This document shows, piece by piece, positions 55,583 to 64,000 of a DNA stretch of 64,000 nt (the first letter of the stretch is position 1; each line of letters begins with the position of its first letter). The stretch covers positions 496,001-560,000 of the forward strand of contig JAIUPC010000012.1 of the NCBI GenBank assembly GCA_020161655.1, read 5' to 3'. The notes under the pieces are model-generated. The model worked only from the letters and a program-made list of their open reading frames with translations. It made no database searches and was not told the origin of the DNA. The translations under genes were made by a program, and so were the position numbers. Source of the stretch: Pseudomonadota bacterium (GTDB lineage Bacteria; Pseudomonadota; Alphaproteobacteria; Rhodobacterales; Rhodobacteraceae).

Positions 55583-57094
55583 ATGTCGCTGACCCCTTCC
55601 TTCGCAGACTTCGAGGCCGGCTGGGCCGCGGGTCACAACCAGCTGGTCTACACAAGGCTCGCCGCCGATCTAGACACGCCGGTTTCGCTGATGCTGAAGC
55701 TCGCCGGAGCCCAGCCGATGAGCTTCATGCTGGAATCGGTGACGGGCGGCGAAGTGCGCGGTCGATATTCGGTCATCGGCATGAAGCCCGACGTGATCTG
55801 GGATTGCCGGGGCACCGAAAGCCGGATCAACCGGCAAGCGCGGTTCGATGCCGAGGCGTTCGAGTCCCTGCCCGGCCATCCGTTCGAGACGCTTCGCGCC
55901 CTCATCGCCGAAAGCCGGATGGAGATGCCCGAGGGTATCCCCGCCATCGCGGCGGGGCTCTTCGGCTATCTCGGCTATGACATGATCCGGCTGGTTGAAC
56001 ATCTGCCGAACGTCAGGCCCGACCCGATCGGCGTGCCGGATGCGGTGCTGATGCGGCCCACCATTGTCGCTGTCCTTGACGGCGTGAAGGGCGAGGTGAC
56101 GGTCTGTTCGCCCGCCTGGGCCAATTCCGGCCTTTCGGCCCGCGCCGCCTATGCCCAGGCGGCCGAGCGGGTGATGGACGCGGTGCGCGACCTGGATCGC
56201 CAGCCGGCGGGCGATGGCCGCTCGCTCGGCGATGTTACCCATCTCGGCGAGCTTCGGTCGAACTTCACGCCCGAGGGCTATCGCGCGGCGGTGGAGAAGG
56301 CCAAGGACTACATCCGCGCCGGCGACATCTTCCAGGTGGTGCCGTCGCAGCGTTGGACGGCCGATTTCACCCTGCCGCCCTTCGCGCTTTACCGGTCGCT
56401 CCGGCGCACCAACCCGTCGCCGTTTCTCACCTTCTTCAACCTCGGCGGGTTCCACATCGTCGGTGCCTCGCCTGAAATCCTTGTGCGGCTCCGGGCCGGC
56501 GAGGTCACGATCCGCCCCATCGCCGGCACCCGTCCGCGCGGGCTTACCCCTGAGGACGACAAGGCCCATGAGGCCGATCTTCTGTCCGACAAGAAGGAAC
56601 TGGCGGAGCATCTGATGCTTCTCGACCTTGGCCGCAACGATGTGGGCCGGGTGGCGAAGGTCGGCACCGTGCGCCCGACCGAAAAGTTCATCATCGAGCG
56701 CTATTCCCACGTCATGCACATCGTCTCGAACGTGGTCGGAGAGATCCGCGACGATCAGGATGCGCTGTCGGCCCTTCTCGCCGGCCTGCCAGCCGGAACC
56801 GTCTCCGGCGCGCCAAAAGTCCGGGCGATGGAGATCATCGACGAGCTGGAGCCGGAAAAGCGCGGCATCTATGGCGGCGGCGTCGGCTATTTCGCCGCCA
56901 ACGGCGAGATGGACATGTGCATCGCGCTTCGGACCGCCGTGGTGAAGGACGACAAGCTTTATATTCAGGCCGGGGGCGGTGTCGTCTACGACAGCGACCC
57001 TGAATCCGAGCTTCAGGAAACCATCAACAAGTCGAAGGCGCTGAAGATGGCGGCGGAGAATGCCGGCCTCTTCGTCGGGCGCGGCAACAGCTGA
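55583..57094 (+). CDS. trpE: anthranilate synthase component I
   Basis: 503 aa; with TrpG turns chorismate and glutamine into anthranilate. Blocks: PVSLMLKLAGAQPMSFMLESVTGGEVRGRYS (Trp-feedback site region), AKDYIRAGDIFQVVPSQRW, TIRPIAGTRPRGLTPEDD, LLDLGRNDVGRVAKVGTV and LPAGTVSGAPKVRAMEIIDELEP. Length is normal. It starts 4 bp after ppiD; I see no obvious leader peptide or attenuator in that space. Confidence 0.97.
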   Translation: MSLTPSFADFEAGWAAGHNQLVYTRLAADLDTPVSLMLKLAGAQPMSFMLESVTGGEVRGRYSVIGMKPDVIWDCRGTESRINRQARFDAEAFESLPGHPFETLRALIAESRMEMPEGIPAIAAGLFGYLGYDMIRLVEHLPNVRPDPIGVPDAVLMRPTIVAVLDGVKGEVTVCSPAWANSGLSARAAYAQAAERVMDAVRDLDRQPAGDGRSLGDVTHLGELRSNFTPEGYRAAVEKAKDYIRAGDIFQVVPSQRWTADFTLPPFALYRSLRRTNPSPFLTFFNLGGFHIVGASPEILVRLRAGEVTIRPIAGTRPRGLTPEDDKAHEADLLSDKKELAEHLMLLDLGRNDVGRVAKVGTVRPTEKFIIERYSHVMHIVSNVVGEIRDDQDALSALLAGLPAGTVSGAPKVRAMEIIDELEPEKRGIYGGGVGYFAANGEMDMCIALRTAVVKDDKLYIQAGGGVVYDSDPESELQETINKSKALKMAAENAGLFVGRGNS

Positions 57095-57110
57095 CCCGCA
57101 GGCCCGCCCC

Positions 57111-59000
57111 TCAAGGGGCGAGCACTGCCGACAGCGGGCCGATCACCGCCACTTTCTCACCCGCCTCGATCCAGCCCCTGAGGGCCGCGACCGTCTCGGG
57201 GGAGGCCTTGCCGAGGATCACGATACTGCCGCCCCGCGCCGCGTCGAAGGCCGCGCGGTCAAGAAGGCGCTTCATCGCCGCCTCGTCCTGCCCCTCTTCA
57301 TCAAGCAACCGGGCAATGCCGGCATAGGCGACCCCGGCCCGTTCCGCTGCCTGCCGCCCCGGATTGAGGCCGCGCACGGCGGTGACAAGCCCCCTGCCCT
57401 CGGTCGCCAGCAAGGAAGCGATATGCTGGGCGGCGCGCCGGTCGCTGTTCAGGGCCGACCCCGGCCCGGCGACGAGTGCGACGGATTCGGGCAAGGTCTG
57501 GACATAGCCCTGATAGCTCACCTCAAGATCGCTGGGCGTGGCACCCTCGGGCATCGCCGGCGCGAGGATCGCGACCTCATCGCCCGAAAGCCGGTAGGTC
57601 TGGGCCAGCACCGCGACGCCGGGCTTTTCGGGATCGAGCGCGATGGTCACCGGCGCGCCGATGGCGGCGACCGCCTCGGCGTCGGCTGCTGCACCTGAGC
57701 CATCGTCGGTCAGGACGACGGCGATGATCGGCTTGCCCTCGGGATTGTCGAAGGCGGCGCCGAACCGGGCGACGGCGGTATCCGGCGCGACTTCCGCCGC
57801 CTCTGCCGGGTCGGCGGCGTCGGGCGCCGGCGCCGGTTCAACCACGCCGATGCGCGGCAGGCGGTTGACCTGCACGCCGGGCACCTTCTGCGTGAAACCT
57901 ACTTCCGGACCCGAGGCGGCACCGATGGGCGGCTGTGGCGCCACGTCGATGATGATGGGTCCGTTCCCGGTCGCGTTCCCGGCCCCCGGCGAGATGATGC
58001 GCGGCTTGATCGCGGCAGAGGCGCCCTCGTCGGGTGCCGGCACGATGGCCTCACCGGTTTCAGGCTGGGCCTCCGGCGCGGGCGTGATGATCTGCGGCAG
58101 CGGCGCTGCGATCTCGGCCTCCGGCTCCGGCACGGATTCCTCGGCCACCTCGGGGGCTGGTTCCGGCTGAGGCTCAGGGGCCGCTTCCGGTGCGGGCGCT
58201 GGCTGAGCCTCCGCGGTCGGCTGCGGTGCAGGCTCGGCGGTCGCCGCGGTCTCTGTCTCCGGTGCTGCCGGCGCAAGATCAGGCAGGACGGCTTCGCCGG
58301 GCGGCGGCACCGGCACGGCGGTGTCGCCCGCCGGAGCCTCGGCAATGGCTTCCGGCTGCGGCGCCGGTTCGGCGATGGCGGCGGGCGCGCTCGCCGGGCT
58401 TTCCGGCGGCGCGGCAGGCAGAAGTTCGGTCAATGCCGGGCCGGTATCGGCTGAGGGGGCGACGACTGCCGGCGCAGCGCTGGCGGCGGGTGCTGGCTGC
58501 GGCGCCGGCAGGACCGGGGTTTCTTCCGGCTTGGCGCGGTTGAACTCCGACCCGGCCGGAACCTCCACCACCGGGGTTTCAGGCTGCGGCGCGACAGAGG
58601 CGGTTTCCGTTTCAGGCGCGGGCGCTTCCGGTGCGGGCGCTGGAGCGGTTGCGGCGGGGGCTGGTTCCGGTTCATCAGTCGGCGCGGGTTCCGCGCTCGC
58701 AATGGGCGCTTCGGCACCGGGAGCTTCTGCGGCGGGTGCCACTGGCTCCGGCGCGGGCTCGACCGTCTCTGCGGCAACCTCTTCCGCAGGCGCAGGCTGC
58801 GGCGCCTCCACCGGTGCTTCTTCAGCCGGCACCGGGGCCGGCGTGATCGGCACGGCCTCCGCCGTTTCCGGCGCGGGCGGCGCCAGCGGCGCCACCGGCG
58901 GCATCATCAGCGAAAGCGCGGACACGCTCACGCTTGAAAACAGCGCTCCGGCGAGCAAGCCGACTACATAACCTCTGCCCACGTCTGCCTCCGACGCCAT
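57111..59000 (-). CDS. yibQ: YibQ divergent polysaccharide deacetylase family protein
   Basis: 629 aa. An N-terminal membrane anchor (about 10-33) is followed by a 370-residue linker made largely of Pro, Ala and Glu, then the YibQ/PF04748 domain (about 415-625: PIIAVVLTDDGSGAAADAEAVAAIGAPVTIALDPEKP). Long low-complexity linker length makes it far longer than typical YibQ. It stands on the opposite strand between trpE and trpG; in Rhodobacter sphaeroides a yibQ gene is likewise reported between them. I chose ATG 59000; ribosome site is weak. Confidence 0.84.
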   Translation of the reverse strand: MASEADVGRGYVVGLLAGALFSSVSVSALSLMMPPVAPLAPPAPETAEAVPITPAPVPAEEAPVEAPQPAPAEEVAAETVEPAPEPVAPAAEAPGAEAPIASAEPAPTDEPEPAPAATAPAPAPEAPAPETETASVAPQPETPVVEVPAGSEFNRAKPEETPVLPAPQPAPAASAAPAVVAPSADTGPALTELLPAAPPESPASAPAAIAEPAPQPEAIAEAPAGDTAVPVPPPGEAVLPDLAPAAPETETAATAEPAPQPTAEAQPAPAPEAAPEPQPEPAPEVAEESVPEPEAEIAAPLPQIITPAPEAQPETGEAIVPAPDEGASAAIKPRIISPGAGNATGNGPIIIDVAPQPPIGAASGPEVGFTQKVPGVQVNRLPRIGVVEPAPAPDAADPAEAAEVAPDTAVARFGAAFDNPEGKPIIAVVLTDDGSGAAADAEAVAAIGAPVTIALDPEKPGVAVLAQTYRLSGDEVAILAPAMPEGATPSDLEVSYQGYVQTLPESVALVAGPGSALNSDRRAAQHIASLLATEGRGLVTAVRGLNPGRQAAERAGVAYAGIARLLDEEGQDEAAMKRLLDRAAFDAARGGSIVILGKASPETVAALRGWIEAGEKVAVIGPLSAVLAP

Positions 59001-59116
59001 ATCCTTGTTTTGCCCGCATCCTGCCTTGACCCGGCGGCGCGGCTCTGCCCATGTATAGCCCGACATTCAGGCGTATTCATCCCCCGATTGCGCCTGCCCA
59101 TGACGAAGGCCCGAAG

Positions 59117-59710
59117 ATGCTGCTTCTGATCGACAATTACGACAGCTTTACCTACAACCTCGTCCACTATTTCGGCGAGCTTGGGGCCGATGTCGTGGTG
59201 CGCCGCAACGATGCCCTGGACGTGCAGGAGGCGATGGCGATGAACCCCGCCGCGATCATCCTGTCGCCCGGCCCCTGCACCCCGAACGAGGCGGGCATCT
59301 GCCTTGCACTGACCGAAGCCGCCGCCGAGACGCGGACGCCGCTTCTTGGCGTCTGTCTTGGTCATCAGACCATTGGCCAGGCATTTGGCGGCGACGTGAT
59401 CCGCTGCCATGAGATCGTGCATGGCAAGATGGGGACGATGCTCCATGCCGGAAAGGGCGTCTTCGCCGGCCTGCCCTCGCCCTTCCTCGCCACGCGCTAT
59501 CATTCGCTGATCGTCAACCGCGCGACCTTGCCCGAGAGCCTGGAAGTCACCGCGTGGCTTGAGGATGGCACGATCATGGGCCTCAGGCACCGCGACCTGC
59601 CGATCGAGGGCGTGCAGTTCCACCCCGAATCCATCGCCTCCGAACATGGCCACCAGATGCTGCGGAATTTCCTGACGGGCGCGAAGGTGCCGCTGACGGT
59701 GCCGGCATGA
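59117..59710 (+). CDS. trpG: anthranilate synthase component II (glutamine amidotransferase)
   Basis: 197 aa, class I amidotransferase. [22 protein letters not shown] is the diagnostic start; the nucleophile Cys is in [17 protein letters not shown], and the His/Glu pair in [18 protein letters not shown] lies 9 nt before ATG 59117. It overlaps trpD by 4 bp. It needs its own promoter because yibQ lies head to head with it. Confidence 0.97.
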   Translation: MLLLIDNYDSFTYNLVHYFGELGADVVVRRNDALDVQEAMAMNPAAIILSPGPCTPNEAGICLALTEAAAETRTPLLGVCLGHQTIGQAFGGDVIRCHEIVHGKMGTMLHAGKGVFAGLPSPFLATRYHSLIVNRATLPESLEVTAWLEDGTIMGLRHRDLPIEGVQFHPESIASEHGHQMLRNFLTGAKVPLTVPA

Positions 59711-60726
59711 CCATTGCCGACATCCGGCCCCTGATCGGCATCGCCGCCGACCGGCCCCTGACCCGGGCCGAGGCGGAAGCCGCCTTCGAGGCGCTTTTCG
59801 AAGGGGCCGCGACGCCGTCACAGATGGGCGGCCTCCTGATGGCGCTCAGGACTCGCGGCGAGACGGTGGAAGAGATTGCCGCCGCCGCCCGCGTGATGCG
59901 GTCGAAATGCAATGCGGTGAAGGCGCCGGCGGGGGCGATGGACATCGTCGGCACCGGCGGCGACGGCAAGGGCACGCTCAACATCTCCACCGCGACGGCC
60001 TTTGTCGTGGCGGGCGCCGGCGTGCCGGTCGCCAAGCACGGCAACCGCAACCTTTCGTCGAAATCCGGCGCGGCGGATGCACTGACCCAGCTTGGCATAA
60101 ACGTGATGGTCGGCCCGGAAGCCGTTGAAGCGGCACTGGAAAGTTGCGGCATCGCCTTCATGATGGCGCCGATGCATCACCCCGCGATCCGCCATGTCAT
60201 GCCGACGCGGTCGGAGCTTGGGACGCGGACCGTCTTCAACCTTCTCGGCCCGCTGACAAACCCCGCCGGGGTGAAGCGGCAGTTGACGGGCGCCTTCGCC
60301 CGCGCCTGGATCAGGCCGATGGCCGAGACGCTGGCAGCACTCGGATCGGAGCGCGCATGGCTCGTCCATGGCGGCGACGGCACGGATGAGATTTCCATCG
60401 CCGGCGTGACGCATGTGGCCGCCCTTGAGGGTGGTGTCGTGCGCGAGTTCGACCTCCATCCGGAAGAGGCCGGCCTGCCGGTCCATCCCTTCGAGGCGGT
60501 CCTTGGCGGCACGCCGGAGGAAAACACCGTGGCGCTCCGCGCGCTGCTGGCCGGGGCAACGGGTGCCTACCGCGATGCCGTCTGCCTGAATGCGGCGGCG
60601 GCACTGGTGATCGCCGGCAAGGCCACGGACTTGAAGGACGGCGTAGCGCAAGCGCGGGAAAGCATCGACAGAGGTAGGGCGGCGGAAAAGGTCGCGGCTC
60701 TGGCCCGTGCCGTTCCCTTGCAATGA
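59707..60726 (+). CDS. trpD: anthranilate phosphoribosyltransferase
   Basis: 339 aa; adds phosphoribose to anthranilate. Motifs: [34 protein letters not shown] (PRPP loop), [30 protein letters not shown] and [14 protein letters not shown]. Overlaps trpG (ATGA) and ung (4 bp, ATGA), so the run trpG-trpD-ung is translationally linked. Confidence 0.97.
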   Translation: MTIADIRPLIGIAADRPLTRAEAEAAFEALFEGAATPSQMGGLLMALRTRGETVEEIAAAARVMRSKCNAVKAPAGAMDIVGTGGDGKGTLNISTATAFVVAGAGVPVAKHGNRNLSSKSGAADALTQLGINVMVGPEAVEAALESCGIAFMMAPMHHPAIRHVMPTRSELGTRTVFNLLGPLTNPAGVKRQLTGAFARAWIRPMAETLAALGSERAWLVHGGDGTDEISIAGVTHVAALEGGVVREFDLHPEEAGLPVHPFEAVLGGTPEENTVALRALLAGATGAYRDAVCLNAAAALVIAGKATDLKDGVAQARESIDRGRAAEKVAALARAVPLQ

Positions 60727-61361
60727 TCCGCGAAGGCTGGTCCGGTCTGCCCTTCTTCGCGAAGGATTGGCCGGGCATCGAGGCGCAGCTGGCGGCGGAA
60801 CCAGGCCCGGTCTATCCGCCCAAGGACCGCATCTTCGCCGCGCTCGATATCTGCCCGCCCGAGGCGGTGCGCGTGGTGATCCTCGGCCAAGACCCCTACC
60901 ACACCAAAGGCAAGGCCGACGGGCTGGCCTTCTCGATCCCGTCGGGGTTTCCCGGCAGGCTCGACAGTCTTGGCAATATCTTCAAGGAGTTGCAGGCCGA
61001 TCTTGGCGTGACGCGCACGCGGACCGACCTTGACGACTGGGCGCGGCAGGGCGTGCTCTTGCTCAACACCGCGCTGACGGTGCGCGAGGGCGAGGCGCAG
61101 TCCCACAAGAAGATCGGCTGGGAGAAGCTTGTTGCCGAAGTGCTGGCAGAGATCGACCGAAGCCCCCGCGCCTGCCTTCTCTGGGGCGGCCCGGCGCAGA
61201 AACTCGGGTCGCGGCATCTGACCAACCCCGGCCATCTGAGGGTCGAGACGGCACACCCCTCGCCGCTGTCCGGCCATCGCGGCTTCTTCGGCTCGCGCCC
61301 CTTCAGCCGGGTGAACGGCTGGCTGGTGGCGCAAGGCGGGACGCCGATCGACTGGGGCTAA
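60723..61361 (+). CDS. ung: uracil-DNA glycosylase (family 1)
   Basis: 212 aa; removes uracil from DNA in base-excision repair. Active-site motifs are [20 protein letters not shown] (catalytic Asp), the LLLNTALTV pocket and the [16 protein letters not shown] minor-groove loop. Starts with ATG inside the last codons of trpD. It splits trpD from trpC, an unusual place for a repair gene; the coupling suggests it shares the trp transcript. Confidence 0.96.
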   Translation: MIREGWSGLPFFAKDWPGIEAQLAAEPGPVYPPKDRIFAALDICPPEAVRVVILGQDPYHTKGKADGLAFSIPSGFPGRLDSLGNIFKELQADLGVTRTRTDLDDWARQGVLLLNTALTVREGEAQSHKKIGWEKLVAEVLAEIDRSPRACLLWGGPAQKLGSRHLTNPGHLRVETAHPSPLSGHRGFFGSRPFSRVNGWLVAQGGTPIDWG

Positions 61362-61369
61362 GGGCGGAA

Positions 61370-61394
61370 GTGGGTATTTGGGCAACGAAGAAGC
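61370..61394 (+). repeat. dispersed intergenic element, ACGAAGAAG tail, second copy
   Basis: GTGGGTATTT, then GGGCAACGAAGAAG lies between ung and trpC. The tail matches 36140-36153; the leading CCCCCGG half is degraded here. It breaks the close packing of the operon. Confidence 0.5.
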
Positions 61395-61434
61395 AGGGGC
61401 TTTTCCGGGCGGGATGCGAAGGGTAAGACGGGGC

Positions 61435-62232
61435 ATGGATATTCTCGAGAAGATCAAGGCCTACAAGCTGGACGAGATCGCCGCCGCCAAGCACGCGCGG
61501 CCTTTGGCAGAGGTCGAGGCGGCGGCACGTGCGGCCGGGCCAGCGCGCGGTTTCGACGCTGCGCTGGCGCGGGCTGAGGCGACTGGCTACGGGCTGATTG
61601 CGGAGATCAAGAAGGCTTCACCTTCCAAAGGTTTGATCCGGGCGGATTTCGATCCGCCGGCGCTGGCGCGGGCCTATGAGGTCGGTGGCGCCACCTGCTT
61701 GTCGGTCCTGACCGATGCGCCGTCCTTTCAGGGCGCGTTGGAGTTCCTGACGGCGGCGCGGGGGGCCGTGGCCATTCCGGCGCTGAGGAAGGATTTCCTC
61801 TACGACACCTATCAGGTCGCCGAAGCGCGGGCTTGGGGCGCGGATTGCATCCTCATCATCATGGCCTCGGTCGACGACGCCTTGGCGGCCGAGCTTGAAG
61901 CGGCGGCGCGAGACTGGGGCATGGATGCGCTGATCGAGGTGCATGACGAGGGCGAAATGGAGCGGGCGCTCAGGCTTTCCTCGCCGCTCATCGGCGTGAA
62001 CAACCGCAATCTCAAGACCTTCGAGGTCACGCTTGAGACGACGCGGAGGCTGGCGCCGATGCTGCCGAAGGGCCGGCGACTGGTCTGTGAGAGCGGGCTT
62101 TTCACGCCGGCGGACCTTGCCGAGATGGCGGCTTGCGGCGCGCGGTCCTTCCTCATCGGCGAAAGCCTGATGCGGCAGGCGGATGTCGCGGCAGCGACGC
62201 GGGCGATCCTTGCCGATCCGGTTGGAGTCTAG
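61435..62232 (+). CDS. trpC: indole-3-glycerol phosphate synthase
   Basis: 265 aa TIM-barrel enzyme that closes the indole ring. Motifs: [82 protein letters not shown] and [13 protein letters not shown] chose ATG 61435 ([15 protein letters not shown]), the usual TrpC start; the ribosome site is weak. moaC follows after 3 bp. Confidence 0.96.
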   Translation: MDILEKIKAYKLDEIAAAKHARPLAEVEAAARAAGPARGFDAALARAEATGYGLIAEIKKASPSKGLIRADFDPPALARAYEVGGATCLSVLTDAPSFQGALEFLTAARGAVAIPALRKDFLYDTYQVAEARAWGADCILIIMASVDDALAAELEAAARDWGMDALIEVHDEGEMERALRLSSPLIGVNNRNLKTFEVTLETTRRLAPMLPKGRRLVCESGLFTPADLAEMAACGARSFLIGESLMRQADVAAATRAILADPVGV

Positions 62233-62235
62233 GCC

Positions 62236-62709
62236 ATGCCTCTGACGCATTTCGACGATCAGGGCCGGGCGCATATGGTCGATGTCTCCGACAAGGCGGT
62301 GACCGACCGTGTGGCGGTGGCCGAGGCTCAGGTCGTGATGAAGGCGGAGACGCTGGCGCTGGTGACGGAAGGCCGGGCGAAGAAGGGCGATGTTCTGGGC
62401 GTGGCGCGGCTTGCGGGGATCATGGCGGCGAAGCGGACCTCGGACCTGATCCCGCTCTGTCATCCCCTGCCGATCACCAAGGTTGCGATTGAACTGATCC
62501 CCGATGCGGTGCTTCCCGGCGTGCGGATTGAGGCGACGGTCAAGACCACCGGCCAGACCGGGGTCGAAATGGAGGCGCTGACGGCTGCCTCGGTCGCGGC
62601 GCTGACGGTCTATGACATGCTGAAGGCCGCCGAAAAGTCGATGCGCATCGAAGGCTTGCGCGTCGTCCTGAAAGATGGCGGAAAATCAGGTCGCTACGAG
62701 GCGGAGTGA
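62236..62709 (+). CDS. moaC: cyclic pyranopterin monophosphate synthase
   Basis: 157 aa; with MoaA makes cPMP, the first molybdopterin precursor. Diagnostic stretches: [49 protein letters not shown] and [29 protein letters not shown]. Close spacing to trpC suggests joint transcription. Its product supplies the cofactor needed by the hydroxylase at 3.6-10 kb. Confidence 0.97.
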   Translation: MPLTHFDDQGRAHMVDVSDKAVTDRVAVAEAQVVMKAETLALVTEGRAKKGDVLGVARLAGIMAAKRTSDLIPLCHPLPITKVAIELIPDAVLPGVRIEATVKTTGQTGVEMEALTAASVAALTVYDMLKAAEKSMRIEGLRVVLKDGGKSGRYEAE

Positions 62710-62716
62710 AACTACC

Positions 62717-63901
62717 ATGCTGACCGTCGACGAGGCGCTTTCGAAGCTTTTCGCCCTTTGCCCCAAACTTGAAGTGGAAACTGTGCCGCTTCGCCGGGCG
62801 GCGGGCCGGGTGCTGGCGGCGGATGCCGTGGCGCGCCTCACGCAGCCGCCCTTCGCCGCCTCGGCGATGGACGGCTATGCGATCCGCGAGGCCGATCATT
62901 CCACGGGCGCGAGGCTCTCGGTCATCGGCGAGGCGGCGGCGGGACGGGGTTTTGCCGGGACCGTCGGCCCGGGCCAGGCGGTGCGCATCTTCACCGGCGC
63001 GCCGGTGCCGGGAGGTGCCGAACGTGTGGTCTTGCAGGAGGATGTGACGCGCGAAGGCGACACGATGACCCTTGGCGACAGGCTTGAGGCCGGCGCCAAC
63101 ATCCGTCCCGCCGGGCAGGATTTCCGCGTGGGCGACCGGCTGACGGCGCCGAAGCGCCTCAGGCCCGCCGACCTTGGCCTCATCGCCGCGATGAATGTCG
63201 CGGAACTGACTGTCACCCGCCGCCCCGTGGTGGCGCTGATCGCCACGGGGGATGAGCTGGTGATGCCGGGCGAGGCGCCGGGGCCAGACCAGATCGTCGC
63301 CTCGAACAGTTTTGCGCTGGCCGCGATGGCCGAGGCAGAGGGCGCCGAAGTGCGGCTTTTGCCGATTGCCCGCGATACGGAAGCGAGCCTGCGCTACACC
63401 CTGTCGCTCGCCGCCGATGCCGACATGATCGTGACCATCGGCGGCGCTTCGGTCGGGGACCATGACATCGTCGGCAGGGTCGCGGGTGATCTTGGGCTGG
63501 AACGCGCCTTCTGGCGCATCGCCATGCGCCCGGGCAAGCCGCTGATGGCGGGACGTCTGGCTGGATCGGTGATGCTTGGACTGCCGGGAAACCCGGTTTC
63601 ATCAATTGTTTGCGGCCATCTCTTCATGCTGCCGATGATCCGCGCGATGCAGGGCCTGCCGGCCCGCGCCGCGCCGCGTCAAAGGGCTCGGCTCGGCCAA
63701 CCGGTCGCCGCCAACGGCCCACGTGAGCATTACATGCGGGCGAGGTTGCGGCCCGGCGCCGGGTTGCCGGAAATCGTTCCGTTCGAGCGGCAGGACAGCG
63801 CGCTCCTCTCGATTCTGACCGAGGCCGATGCGCTTCTGGTCCGGCCCATTGGCGACGGCCCCCGCGTGGCGGGCGATGAGGTCGAGTATATCGCGATCTG
63901 A
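62717..63901 (+). CDS. moeA: molybdopterin molybdenumtransferase
   Basis: 394 aa; inserts molybdate into adenylylated molybdopterin. Blocks: PPFAASAMDGYAIREAD, IFTGAPVPGGAERVVLQEDV, VALIATGDELVMPGE, MIVTIGGASVGDHDIV and RPGKPLMAGRLAGSVMLGLPGNPVSSIV. ATG 62717 follows GGAG at 62703-62706; 7 bp after moaC. The order moaC-moeA then lexA is a known Rhodobacterales arrangement. Confidence 0.97.
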   Translation: MLTVDEALSKLFALCPKLEVETVPLRRAAGRVLAADAVARLTQPPFAASAMDGYAIREADHSTGARLSVIGEAAAGRGFAGTVGPGQAVRIFTGAPVPGGAERVVLQEDVTREGDTMTLGDRLEAGANIRPAGQDFRVGDRLTAPKRLRPADLGLIAAMNVAELTVTRRPVVALIATGDELVMPGEAPGPDQIVASNSFALAAMAEAEGAEVRLLPIARDTEASLRYTLSLAADADMIVTIGGASVGDHDIVGRVAGDLGLERAFWRIAMRPGKPLMAGRLAGSVMLGLPGNPVSSIVCGHLFMLPMIRAMQGLPARAAPRQRARLGQPVAANGPREHYMRARLRPGAGLPEIVPFERQDSALLSILTEADALLVRPIGDGPRVAGDEVEYIAI

Positions 63902-63933
63902 CAGGCCGATTGCGCGAGAACCTGCGCAAGTGT

Positions 63934-63962
63934 TTGACACAAATCGGGAACGCGGCTAGAAC
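63934..63962 (+). promoter_or_regulatory. sigma-70 promoter of the gene beyond the right edge (probably lexA)
   Basis: TTGACA (63934-63939), a 17-bp spacer, then TAGAAC (63957-63962) as a -10 element. It lies 33 bp after moeA. AGGAA at 63992-63996 would suit a start codon just outside the window. Confidence 0.6.
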
Positions 63963-63973
63963 ATGTCAGGAAC
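63948..63973 (+). promoter_or_regulatory. triple GAAC SOS (LexA) operator
   Basis: GAAC occurs at 63948, 63959 and 63970, each separated by exactly 7 bases, forming two overlapping GAAC-N7-GAAC boxes (the reverse reading of the alphaproteobacterial GTTC-N7-GTTC LexA site). The box overlaps the -10 element, so LexA binding would block this promoter. Confidence 0.75.
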
Positions 63974-64000
63974 AGTCCGCAACCCGGCATGAGGAAAACA

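Noticed and set aside
57105-57120. CGCCCCT/AGGGGCG hairpin between trpE and yibQ
   Set aside because: Could be a shared terminator, but it overlaps the yibQ stop and has no T-run on either side.
58200-58970. Ala/Gly/Ser-rich open frames on + opposite yibQ
   Set aside because: Reverse reading of the Pro/Ala/Glu linker; low complexity only.

Overview
The window is high-GC chromosomal DNA of an alphaproteobacterium, most likely order Rhodobacterales (Rhodobacteraceae/Paracoccaceae). Reasons: a periplasmic cytochrome c2 next to a lone ctaD for an aa3 oxidase; the split tryptophan locus trpE-yibQ-trpG-trpD-trpC followed by moaC-moeA; a direct-repeat GAAC-N7-GAAC SOS operator at the right edge, where lexA should begin; a CtrA-type box; and a B12-dependent ribonucleotide reductase. 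I cannot name a genus. I see no prophage, insertion sequence, CRISPR array or rRNA; it reads as core genome with a few accessory islands.

Layout. 1-2.2 kb: Mla-type ABC permease/ATPase pair and two small membrane proteins (one PqiA-like). 2.2-3.5 kb: cell-wall amidase. 3.6-10.6 kb: the most distinctive block, a five-gene leftward operon (UPF0280/ApbE-like, DUF1185, FAD subunit, fused FeS/molybdopterin hydroxylase, 6-hydroxynicotinate-reductase-like FeS protein) divergent from a MarR regulator, with an 11-bp perfect palindrome in the shared promoter. 10.7-14.4 kb: tRNA-Leu(GAG), two envelope proteins, lipB, an HTH regulator. 14.4-15.1 kb: a non-coding gap with two leftward terminator-like hairpins. 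15.1-19.7 kb: cycA, ctaD, DUF2244, GatB/YqeY, carA. 19.8-25 kb: a glycosyltransferase carrying an N-terminal c-di-GMP-binding-type (MshEN) domain behind a CtrA box, a GntR regulator, a HAD hydrolase whose frame runs into a small membrane protein, and a UbiH-family hydroxylase. 25-29.2 kb: class V aminotransferase, two Lrp regulators divergent from ilvC, an SDR. 29.2-33.3 kb: glmM, folP, folB, SleB-type hydrolase. 33.5-39.8 kb: a PPDK paralogue with a decayed ATP domain, then glyS-DUF6446-glyQ. 39.9-48.6 kb: a pseudo-protease with SPOR and peptidoglycan-binding regions, two tandem trkH genes, nrdJ. 49-53.7 kb: tRNA-Pro(TGG), DUF192, two-domain cold-shock protein, pdxH, fabI, gpt, class I aminotransferase. 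53.7-64 kb: ppiD-trpE, yibQ on the opposite strand, trpG-trpD-ung-trpC-moaC-moeA, and the lexA promoter.

How parts work together. The molybdenum-hydroxylase operon looks like a substrate-induced pathway that hydroxylates and then reduces an N-heterocycle or similar ring, kept off by the MarR protein; moaC and moeA at the other end of the window make the molybdopterin cofactor it needs. folB-folP-glmM and glyQ-glyS are housekeeping operons. Two families of short dispersed intergenic repeats lie just after, or across, stop codons and are probably genome-wide elements.
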